From the NCBI GenBank assembly GCA_023417265.1, contig JAEZFY010000075.1, forward strand, positions 1 to 6,542: a DNA stretch of 6,542 nucleotides. Reading direction: 5' to 3'. Made by a program: the position numbers and the translations under genes. Source of the stretch: Actinomycetes bacterium. GTDB taxonomy: Bacteria; Actinomycetota; Acidimicrobiia; Acidimicrobiales; Ilumatobacteraceae. This document shows positions 1 to 5,046 of this stretch, in pieces. Numbering within the stretch: the first letter of the stretch is position 1; each line of letters opens with the position of its first letter. The notes under the pieces were generated by a model, which saw only the letters and a list, made by a program, of their open reading frames with translations, was not told the DNA's origin and made no database searches.

Positions 1-226
1 GGCCACGACCGTGCTGACGCGTGGCGGGCGCTTGGGCGAGCGGGCGGCCGATCGCCCGCATCGAGCCGGAGGCCCGGTTGGGAACCGTGCTCTGGAGCTT
101 GTTGAGCTGGCGCCGGAAGTCGGTGACCGACGAGTTCGGCCGGTTCTCCATGCGGCTTCGCAACAGCGGTGGGATCAGAACGGCGGCCCATGCGGCGGCA
201 ACCACGAGGAGCACCAGTTCACCCAT
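1..226 (-). CDS. N-terminal part of a membrane-anchored conserved protein (cut by window edge)
   Basis: The minus-strand frame opens with ATG at 226 and runs without a stop to the left edge, giving 75 residues. It begins MGELVLLVVAAAWAAVLIPP, so residues 3-20 form one hydrophobic segment that ends in a double proline and is followed by basic residues (LLRSRM). A polar stretch with SSVTDFRRQL follows at about residues 32-41, then a Ser/Arg/Pro-rich region. A single N-terminal anchor, an Arg-rich border and an SV-x-x-FRRQ-like element resemble small actinobacterial membrane proteins of unknown function found near moeA (Rv0996-like). That likeness is from memory and is tentative. The orientation predicts a cytoplasmic C-terminal part, which is missing here. 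The start is supported by an AAAGGA box and by an upstream promoter in the gap after moaC. No function can be assigned. Confidence 0.75.
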   Translation of the reverse strand, partial: MGELVLLVVAAAWAAVLIPPLLRSRMENRPNSSVTDFRRQLNKLQSTVPNRASGSMRAIGRPLAQAPATRQHGRG

Positions 227-237
227 GTGTTCCGTTT

Positions 238-243
238 TCCTTT
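238..243 (-). promoter_or_regulatory. Ribosome binding site of the left-edge membrane protein gene
   Basis: AAAGGA on the minus strand lies 11 nt before the ATG at 226. The spacing is slightly long, but this is the only purine-rich box near the start, and the site lies in the A-richest stretch of this gap. Confidence 0.45.
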
Positions 244-334
244 GCTCGGGGACAGAGACCGAACCATTGGCTGACGAGCCGGGGCGTGGTGGCGACGTGG
301 TGCCGCCTCACGAGTCCGTCCGTCTCCTGGTTCA

Positions 335-357
335 TTACGATTCTACGACGATCGTAA
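335..357. promoter_or_regulatory. Inverted repeat overlapping the -10 box (possible operator)
   Basis: TTACGAT (335-341) and ATCGTAA (351-357) are perfect inverted 7-mers separated by 9 bp, centred at 346. They cover the -10 hexamer and the start-site side of the promoter at 340-369, a common place for a repressor site. An 8-bp palindrome ACGATCGT (348-355) overlaps the right arm. No candidate regulator is encoded in the window, so operator function is inference from position only. Confidence 0.3.
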
Positions 358-369
358 CACGGATGGCAA
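340..369 (-). promoter_or_regulatory. Sigma-70-type promoter for the left-edge membrane protein gene
   Basis: The minus strand carries TTGCCA (369-364, five of six matches to TTGACA), an 18-bp spacer, then TAGAAT (345-340, five of six to TATAAT). Transcription would start near 332-334, giving a leader of about 107 nt before the ATG at 226. This is the best consensus promoter in the window. It sits just after the moaC stop, so the membrane protein gene probably has its own transcription start as well as any read-through from moaC. A 23-bp dyad overlaps the -10 box. Confidence 0.5.
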
Positions 370-386
370 CGGGAGTGATGTTTCCG

Positions 387-878
387 TCAGTCCTCGCGGC
401 GATACGTGCCCGAGCGGCCACCGGTCTTCTCCCACAGGGCCAACTCACCGATCGTCATCCCCCGGTCGGCCGACTTGCACATGTCGTAGATCGTCAGCGC
501 CGCCGTGGCGCAGGCGTGCAGCGCCTCCATCTCGACGCCGGTGCGGTCGACGGTTTCGACGTAGACCTCGACGGCGACGTAGTCGTCGCCGAGGTCGAAG
601 CTGACCGACACCGAGCCGACCAGCAACGGGTGGCACAGCGGGATCATGTCGGCGGTGCGCTTGGCAGCCTGGATGCCGGCCACCCGGGCGACCGCCAGGA
701 CGTCGCCCTTCTTCACCTCGCGGTTGGCGATCGCGGCGGTGGTCTCGGGCTTCATGAACACCTTGCAGCGGGCGACGGCCCGCCGGTGGGTGGGGTCCTT
801 GGGCGTGACGTCGACCATCCGGGCGTGCCCGAGCGGGTCGAGGTGGGTGAACTCCAGGTCGGGCAGGGCGTCGCTCAT
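387..878 (-). CDS. moaC: MoaC, cyclic pyranopterin monophosphate synthase
   Basis: MoaC converts 3',8-cyclo-7,8-dihydro-GTP, made by MoaA, into cyclic pyranopterin monophosphate in the cytoplasm, completing the first stage of molybdenum cofactor synthesis. The 163-residue product has the usual family length and is intact. Visible signatures are MVDVTPK (21-27), KKGDVLAVARVAGIQAAKRT (56-75), IPLCHPL (79-85), TGVEMEAL (113-120) and ALTIYDMCKSADR (127-139). Asp132 and Lys135 in YDMCK, Lys57 before GDV, and Cys82-His83 correspond to the conserved active-site residues of E. coli MoaC (Asp128, Lys131, Lys51 and the CH pair). The ATG at 878 is chosen; an in-frame GTG at 884 would add two residues, and neither has a clear Shine-Dalgarno. 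A TAGCGT box at 888-893 lies 9 nt before the ATG. The start is 28 bp after the stop of the exported-protein gene, so co-transcription with that gene is likely. Confidence 0.97.
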   Translation of the reverse strand: MSDALPDLEFTHLDPLGHARMVDVTPKDPTHRRAVARCKVFMKPETTAAIANREVKKGDVLAVARVAGIQAAKRTADMIPLCHPLLVGSVSVSFDLGDDYVAVEVYVETVDRTGVEMEALHACATAALTIYDMCKSADRGMTIGELALWEKTGGRSGTYRRED

Positions 879-906
879 GCCCACCGCACGCTAATCGGCG
901 GGCCGT

Positions 907-1902
907 TCAGCCGACGACCGGCTCGCCCGTGACCACCACCTCGAACTCGTTGCCGGACACGCGCTTCAACTGGTTGAGGTCGGCGTCGTCCCATCCCGCC
1001 GACGGGGCGCCCTGGAAGAACCAGTTCGAGCCGTTGTCGGCGACGATCACCCCGTAGCGCTGCATCGCCGTGGCGATCACACGCGCCTGGCCGGTGAGCT
1101 GGGTGACGTCGTAGCCGGCGCGCAGGCGCAGGCGCAGACCCATCGGCGGCAGGTCCGGCGAGGTGTCGTTCGACGCGTAGTGGGTGGCCGGGTGCACGTA
1201 CGCCCGGCGGGTGCGGGCGAACGTGATCCGGATCGCGTGGCGGATCTCGCCGGCGGCGACTTCTTCGTAGCGCACGAGCCCGGGGAGGATCGGCAGCCCG
1301 GCGGCGTCGGCGCTGGTCCACCCGGCCGGCCGCAGGGCGTTGCTGCGCAGATCCCAGCGGGCCCCGCTGTCGGCTGCCCAGCCGGCGCCGGCAGGGAACG
1401 CGCGGTACAGCTCGAACAGCTCGCACGTGCCCTGGCGTACGGCGATCACGTGGCGGTCGCCGTCGGCGTCCGGGCCACCCTCGACGGGCGCGTCGAGCGG
1501 GATGGGGAACGGACCGGGATCGCTCTCGTCGCCGTACGCGGTGTAGGTGATCGGGCGCTCGGGCGTGTCGGCCGGGACGACGACGTACGGGATGCCGTAC
1601 TCGGGGTTCTCCCCGAAGTCGGGATGCAGGTTGTCGCCGCCGGTCGCCTGGATCCGGGCGACGATCGCCGCCGAGTCCGGATGCCGCGGTGCCGCGTCGA
1701 TGCGCTGATTCCACGCGTTATCGGCCGGGAACACCGGGCACCCGCCGAGCATCGGTCCGCCCGCCCCACCGATCCGCGCGGCCGGTACCCCCACCGTGGC
1801 CGGCCGATCGATCGCCGTCACCGCCGCCACCACCCCCGCCGCGGCAACCAGCCCAGCGACCACCACCACGCCAGCAACCCGCGACCGAGCGCCATCGTTC
1901 AT
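907..1902 (-). CDS. Uncharacterised exported protein, two conserved-looking cysteines
   Basis: This 331-residue protein has a short polar N-terminus (MNDGARSRVA), then a hydrophobic stretch at about residues 9-30 rich in Val and Ala: an uncleaved anchor or a signal peptide. The mature part starts with CPVFPADNAWNQRID (55-69) and contains LHPDFGENPEYGIPYVVVP (92-110), DESDPGPFPIP (125-135), GDRHVI (148-153), RPAGWTSADAAGLPILPG (191-208), GEIRHAIR (218-225) and ADNGSNWF (288-295). I recognise this motif set from uncharacterised secreted or envelope proteins scattered across several phyla, but I know of no established function. Only two cysteines occur (55 and 160), which could form a disulfide outside the cytoplasm. 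The ATG at 1902 is chosen because GGGAGG lies 8 nt upstream; a TTG at 1926 would add eight residues with no ribosome site. The gene lies between moaA and moaC on the same strand and ends 28 bp before moaC. A role linked to molybdoenzymes is possible but unproven. Confidence 0.88.
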   Translation of the reverse strand: MNDGARSRVAGVVVVAGLVAAAGVVAAVTAIDRPATVGVPAARIGGAGGPMLGGCPVFPADNAWNQRIDAAPRHPDSAAIVARIQATGGDNLHPDFGENPEYGIPYVVVPADTPERPITYTAYGDESDPGPFPIPLDAPVEGGPDADGDRHVIAVRQGTCELFELYRAFPAGAGWAADSGARWDLRSNALRPAGWTSADAAGLPILPGLVRYEEVAAGEIRHAIRITFARTRRAYVHPATHYASNDTSPDLPPMGLRLRLRAGYDVTQLTGQARVIATAMQRYGVIVADNGSNWFFQGAPSAGWDDADLNQLKRVSGNEFEVVVTGEPVVG

Positions 1903-1910
1903 CGCCCCAT

Positions 1911-1916
1911 CCTCCC
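1911..1916 (-). promoter_or_regulatory. Ribosome binding site deciding the exported-protein start
   Basis: GGGAGG on the minus strand is 8 nt before the ATG at 1902. It favours this start over the in-frame TTG at 1926, and it is one of only two strong Shine-Dalgarno sequences in the window. Confidence 0.7.
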
Positions 1917-2002
1917 ACCCGGCCAAGCCGAGCCGTCCCGTATTGCCTCCGCTGCCTCCGATGTTCCCCCCGCACGTGACCCCGGCAGACCCGACCGGGC
2001 AC

Positions 2003-2041
2003 CTCGACTCGCGCTGCGACAGGCAGCACTCAGCACTCGAG
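2003..2041 (-). other. Potential two-part stem-loop in the leader region of the exported-protein gene
   Basis: CTCGA (2003-2007) pairs with TCGAG (2037-2041). Inside it, GCGCTG (2011-2016) pairs with CAGCAC (2024-2029); in the minus-strand transcript this stem has one G-U pair and a 7-nt loop. It is about 100 nt upstream of the ATG at 1902. In GC-rich DNA such stems also arise by chance. Confidence 0.25.
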
Positions 2042-2062
2042 CCATCTCACCGACCAATCAAG

Positions 2063-2084
2063 GATTCTGATTCGGGATCAGATC
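2063..2084 (-). terminator. Hairpin downstream of moaA (weak terminator or attenuator candidate)
   Basis: TCTGAT (2066-2071) and ATCAGA (2077-2082) form a six-pair stem with a TCGGG loop, extended by two more pairs past a single bulged T. It lies about 90 nt after the moaA stop. On the minus strand it is followed by CCTTGATTGG, not a run of T, so it does not look like a strong intrinsic terminator. Its arm CCCGAATCAG could pair instead with the segment at the moaA stop. Confidence 0.25.
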
Positions 2085-2112
2085 GTTCGAGGGCAAGGCG
2101 CCCGAGGGCGAA

Positions 2113-2128
2113 GTTGGCTTTGGCCAAC
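2113..2128 (-). terminator. Short hairpin downstream of moaA
   Basis: GTTGGC (2113-2118) and GCCAAC (2123-2128) form a perfect six-pair stem with a 4-nt loop, 43 nt past the moaA stop. No T-run follows on either strand. It may slow polymerase or protect the moaA mRNA end; termination is uncertain. Confidence 0.25.
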
Positions 2129-2171
2129 GAGTCCCGATGGGCAACGCAGCCATCGAGTGATCTGGCCCGAA

Positions 2172-3176
2172 TCAGCCCCCGATTTGGGACATGGAGCGGG
2201 AGGGTTTGCGGAACGTCACCTGGTTGATCTGGTGGCCGGCCCACTTCGTGGCGACCGCGGCTTCGATCCGGGTGGCGACCTCGTCGTCGCTCTCGCCGCT
2301 GCGCATCGCCGCCCGCAGATCGAACTCGTCGGTGGCGAACAGGCACGTGCGCAGTTGCCCGTCGGCGGTGAGGCGGATCCGGTCGCAGTCGCCGCAGAAC
2401 GGCCTGGTGACGGTGGGGATCACCCCGACGGTCTGGCCGGTGTCGCGGTAGCGCCAGCGGTCGGCCGGCGCGGCGCCCCGGGCCGGGACCGGCTCGAGCG
2501 GCCACACGGCCGCGATCGCGGCGACGATTTCGTCCTGCCCGACGACGGTGCGGCGCTGCCACGTGTCGCCGGCGTCAAGCGGCATGAACTCGATGAACCG
2601 GACCTCGACGTCGTGGTCGCGGCCGAACCGGGCGAGGGCGACGATCTCGTCGTCGTTGACGCCGCGTTCGACGACCGTGTTGATCTTGACCGGGGCGAAC
2701 CCGGCCGACTGGGCGGCGGCGATGCCGTCGAGGACGTGCTCGAGCTCGTCGCGGCGGGTCATCTGCTCGAACTTGGCGCGGTCGAGCGTGTCGAGGCTGA
2801 TGTTGAGGCGGGCGAGACCGGCCGCGCGCAGGCTCGGGGCGAGCTTGCGGAGGGTGGCGCCGTTGGTGGTCATCGCCACGTCGAGGGGGCTGCCGTCGGG
2901 GCGCCGGATCGCGGCCAGGCGGCGGACGAGGTCGGCGATGTGGGCGCGCAGGGTGGGCTCGCCGCCGGTGAGGCGCACGCCGTCGAACCCGAACCGGTCG
3001 GCGCAGATCCGGGCGATCCGTTCGAACTCCTCGAACGTGAGGACCTCGCTGCGCGGCAGCCAGACGAGCCCTTCTTCGGGCATGCAGTACGTGCAGCGGA
3101 AGTTGCAGCGATCGGTGACGCTGATCCGCAGGTCGCGTACGACGCGCCCGAACGGGTCGATCAGGTCCGATGCCAT
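2172..3176 (-). CDS. moaA: MoaA, GTP 3',8-cyclase (radical SAM)
   Basis: MoaA uses S-adenosylmethionine and two 4Fe-4S clusters to cyclise GTP to 3',8-cyclo-7,8-dihydro-GTP, the committed step of molybdenum cofactor synthesis; MoaC takes the product on. The 334-residue protein is full length and intact. The radical SAM cluster motif is CNFRCTYC (Cys24, 28, 31), followed by the SAM-binding GGEP (71-74). The C-terminal cluster has Cys261, Cys264 and Cys278 (C-x2-C-x13-C). Arg17, Arg266 and Arg268 match the substrate-contacting arginines of the S. aureus enzyme, and the protein ends in Gly-Gly, the tail known to reach into the active site. The ATG at 3176 fits the family N-terminus. There is only a poor ribosome site, but a TAAGCT box lies 6 nt upstream, suggesting a leaderless transcript in addition to read-through from moeA, whose stop is 32 bp before this start. 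Confidence 0.98.
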   Translation of the reverse strand: MASDLIDPFGRVVRDLRISVTDRCNFRCTYCMPEEGLVWLPRSEVLTFEEFERIARICADRFGFDGVRLTGGEPTLRAHIADLVRRLAAIRRPDGSPLDVAMTTNGATLRKLAPSLRAAGLARLNISLDTLDRAKFEQMTRRDELEHVLDGIAAAQSAGFAPVKINTVVERGVNDDEIVALARFGRDHDVEVRFIEFMPLDAGDTWQRRTVVGQDEIVAAIAAVWPLEPVPARGAAPADRWRYRDTGQTVGVIPTVTRPFCGDCDRIRLTADGQLRTCLFATDEFDLRAAMRSGESDDEVATRIEAAVATKWAGHQINQVTFRKPSRSMSQIGG

Positions 3177-3182
3177 CGCCTC

Positions 3183-3188
3183 AGCTTA
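3183..3188 (-). promoter_or_regulatory. Candidate -10 box of moaA (leaderless type)
   Basis: TAAGCT matches TANNNT and lies 6 nt before the moaA ATG, in the 32-bp gap after moeA. It has no convincing -35. It would give a transcript starting at or next to the start codon, an internal promoter within the moeA-moaA pair. Confidence 0.35.
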
Positions 3189-3208
3189 CGTCCGTTCGCT
3201 CGTGCAAC

Positions 3209-4438
3209 TCACCACAGGAGCTGCACGATCAGCTCGCCGCCCGGGGCGACACCGGTGCCGTCGGGCACTTCGGCGAGGGCGTTGGCGGTCGCGGTGGCGG
3301 CCAGCTGGTGGCTGCCCTGGGCGCTCGGGCGGCGCACGTGGCAGCGCCCGTCGGTGCCCCACTCGGCGACGACCCGGTCGAGGTGGAGTTTGCCGTCGGC
3401 CCGCCGGGTGACGCCCTCGTCGGCGACGGCGACCACCCGCGGGCGGCCGATGTGGTTGTGCCCCATCATCTGCCGCAGCGCCGGGCGGGCGAGCACCTCG
3501 AAGCTGACGAACGCCGACACCGGATTGCCGGGAAGCCCGAACACGGGGGTGGCCCGGCCGTCGCCGGTGGCGAGCATCCCGAACGCGAACGGTTTGGCGG
3601 GTTTGATCGCGATCTGCATCCAGTGCATGTCGGCGATCCGGCCGAGCACGGCCTTGACGACGTCGTAGTCGCCCATGCTGACGCCGCCCGACGTGACGAT
3701 CGCGTCGCACTCGGCGGCGGCTTGGCGGAGCACCGCTTCGAGCCGGTCCTCGTCGTCGGGCACGACCCCGAAGTCGTCGACGTTGCAGCCCGCGTCGGCG
3801 AGTGCGGCGACGAGCATCGACAGGTTCGTTTCGCGGATCTGGCCAGGCTCGAGCGGGCCGCCGTCGCTGACCAGTTCGTCGCCGGTGGCGAGTACCGCAA
3901 CGCGAGCGCGGCGGTGGACACGCACGGCGGTGGCGTTGACGCTGGCGAGCACACCGACGACCGGCGGTGTCACCACCGTCCCGGCGGTGAGCACGCGATC
4001 GCCGGCGGCGATGTCGCTGCCGGCCGGGCGCACGGCTGCGCCGGCGGGCACGGCGGCGCGGATCGCCACACGGTTGCCGCCGTCGAGGCGTTCGGTGTCT
4101 TCGACCATCACCACCGCGTCGGCGCCGGGGGGGATCGGTGCGCCGGTCATGATGCGGATCGCCTCGCCCCGCTCGAGCCGGCGTTCGGTGAACGCCCCGG
4201 CGGCGAGCTCGCCGACGACCGGCAACTCGACCGGCGCGTCGGCGGTAGCAGCGGCCACGTCGGCGGCGATCACTGCGTACCCGTCGACGGCGGTGTTGGC
4301 GAACGGCGGCACCGCTTCCGGAGCGACCACGTCGGCGGCGAGCACGTACCCGGCAGCGTTGGTCGGCGTGGTCTCGATCACCGGCAACGGGGGGCAATGC
4401 GCCCACACGAACGCTTGGGCTTCGGCGAGCGGTGTCAC
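3209..4438 (-). CDS. moeA: MoeA, molybdopterin molybdenumtransferase
   Basis: MoeA inserts molybdate into adenylylated molybdopterin, releasing AMP and yielding active molybdenum cofactor in the cytoplasm. The 409-residue product has the normal length and no break. Signatures in order: PPFANTAVDGYAV (44-56, the Asp corresponding to E. coli Asp59 is kept), RIMTGAPIPPGADAVVM (95-111), VLATGDELV (182-190), SGGVSMGDYDVVK (250-262) in the MoCF-binding domain, KPAKPFAFG (279-287), GLPGNPVSAF (301-310) and the C-terminal domain IV with GSHQL (375-379). Small departures from the E. coli form are Ala for Asp in the first motif, KPAKP for KPGKP, and GSDI (140-143) for GEDI. The start is a GTG with no Shine-Dalgarno; TACGGT lies 7 nt upstream, which fits leaderless expression. 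The gene diverges from the glycolipid-binding gene across 41 bp and is followed by moaA. Confidence 0.97.
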   Translation of the reverse strand: MTPLAEAQAFVWAHCPPLPVIETTPTNAAGYVLAADVVAPEAVPPFANTAVDGYAVIAADVAAATADAPVELPVVGELAAGAFTERRLERGEAIRIMTGAPIPPGADAVVMVEDTERLDGGNRVAIRAAVPAGAAVRPAGSDIAAGDRVLTAGTVVTPPVVGVLASVNATAVRVHRRARVAVLATGDELVSDGGPLEPGQIRETNLSMLVAALADAGCNVDDFGVVPDDEDRLEAVLRQAAAECDAIVTSGGVSMGDYDVVKAVLGRIADMHWMQIAIKPAKPFAFGMLATGDGRATPVFGLPGNPVSAFVSFEVLARPALRQMMGHNHIGRPRVVAVADEGVTRRADGKLHLDRVVAEWGTDGRCHVRRPSAQGSHQLAATATANALAEVPDGTGVAPGGELIVQLLW

Positions 4439-4445
4439 GCCGGTG

Positions 4446-4451
4446 ACCGTA
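4446..4451 (-). promoter_or_regulatory. Candidate -10 box of moeA (leaderless type)
   Basis: TACGGT matches TANNNT and lies exactly 7 nt before the moeA GTG start, which lacks a ribosome site. A 17-bp spacer upstream of it would contain the whole 14-bp palindrome at 4455-4468. No clear -35 is visible. Confidence 0.4.
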
Positions 4452-4454
4452 CCC

Positions 4455-4468
4455 GGCGGGCGCCCGCC
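4455..4468. promoter_or_regulatory. Perfect 14-bp palindrome between divergent genes
   Basis: GGCGGGCGCCCGCC is fully self-complementary with no spacer. It lies in the 41-bp gap between the starts of moeA and the glycolipid-binding gene. The position suggests a shared operator, but a GC-only palindrome in GC-rich DNA is weaker evidence than its length implies. Confidence 0.3.
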
Positions 4469-4479
4469 AGACTGATGCG

Positions 4480-5043
4480 ATGGCCGCCGCGTTGCCCTAC
4501 CAGTCGTTGCCGGCCGACGGGTACGCGGTGCGCTGGGCGACGTGGGACGCCGAGCACACCGAGCAGCTCACGCTGGCGTGGGAGAACGAGGCGTGGACCG
4601 CGGCCGGGCGCGTCGGCGGTGCCGACGTCGAGTACGTGATCCGCTTGTCCCCGTTGTGGCAGACCCGCCAGGTGTTGTTGTTCCGCGACCTGCCCGAACC
4701 CGACCTGTGGCTCGGCACCGACGGGCGTGGCCACTGGGGCGAGGTCAACGGAGCCCACCGACCCGAACTCGACGGCACGCTCGACGTCGCCCTGGCGGTG
4801 ACGCCGTTCACGCACGCCCTCCCGATCCGCCGGCTCGCTGTCCCGGTCGGCGCGGCGGCCACCGTGGTGGTGCTCACCGTCGACGTCGAGACGCTCGCGA
4901 TCGTGCCCGAGTTGCGGACCTACCGGCGGCTCGCCGAGCACGCGTGGGCGGTCACGACACCGACCGGCGAGTTGAGCGTCGGCGTCGACGCCCACGGCAT
5001 CCCCACCGACGTCGCCGGGCACTGGCGCCGCGTCGACAGCTGA
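4480..5043 (+). CDS. Putative glycolipid-binding protein (DUF1089 / Glycolipid_bind type)
   Basis: The 187-residue product matches the family fold pattern: an early WATWDAEHTEQLTL block (19-32) followed by WENEAWTAAGRV (34-45), a WQTRQVLLF strand (60-68), DLWLGTDGRGHW (75-86), then the most diagnostic part at 97-119 (LDGTLDVALAVTPFTHALP followed by IRRL), and late YRRLAEH (148-154) and GHWRRV (180-185). There is no signal peptide or membrane segment, so it is predicted to be cytoplasmic. The family name rests on a structural proposal; a bound ligand in this branch is not known to me. The ATG at 4480 is chosen as the first start in frame, although no Shine-Dalgarno precedes it. The gene is the only plus-strand gene between galU and moeA; its stop and the galU stop face each other with 3 bp between. 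Its link to UDP-glucose or glycolipid metabolism is inference from the neighbour. Confidence 0.85.
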   Translation: MAAALPYQSLPADGYAVRWATWDAEHTEQLTLAWENEAWTAAGRVGGADVEYVIRLSPLWQTRQVLLFRDLPEPDLWLGTDGRGHWGEVNGAHRPELDGTLDVALAVTPFTHALPIRRLAVPVGAAATVVVLTVDVETLAIVPELRTYRRLAEHAWAVTTPTGELSVGVDAHGIPTDVAGHWRRVDS

Positions 5044-5046
5044 CGG

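Larger units (their letters stand above)
1917..2171 (-). other. Intergenic region between moaA and the exported-protein gene, with possible RNA structure
   Basis: I see no credible gene in the gap from the moaA stop to the ribosome site of the exported-protein gene. It does contain several inverted repeats: 2003-2041, 2063-2084, 2099-2110 and 2113-2128. In addition CTGATTCGGG (2067-2076) is the exact reverse complement of CCCGAATCAG (2166-2175), the latter overlapping the moaA stop codon. A heptamer AGCACTC is repeated head to tail at 2025-2038. The promoter of the exported-protein gene should lie here, or the gene is read through from moaA; I could not pick out a convincing -35/-10 pair. Confidence 0.5.

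Noticed and set aside
219..335. Small minus-strand frame of 38 codons in the leader of the left-edge membrane gene, with its stop overlapping that gene's start.
   Set aside because: It has no ribosome site, its ATG falls only 4 nt after the -10 box so it is probably not in the transcript, and the product resembles nothing I know.
1735..1746. Lipobox-like LGGC at residues 52-55 of the exported protein.
   Set aside because: It lies about 25 residues after the hydrophobic segment ends, too far for a lipoprotein signal, and the cysteine is part of the CPVFPADNAWN motif that I recall as conserved in the family.
2025..2038. Head-to-tail heptamer AGCACTC as a possible binding site array or CRISPR-like repeat.
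   Set aside because: Only two copies of seven bases with no spacer; too short to support either reading.
2157..4639. Very long plus-strand open frames running antisense to moaA and moeA.
   Set aside because: Their products are Arg/Gly/Asp/Val-rich with no domain pattern, and they mirror well-supported genes on the other strand. Long antisense frames are expected from the extreme third-position GC.
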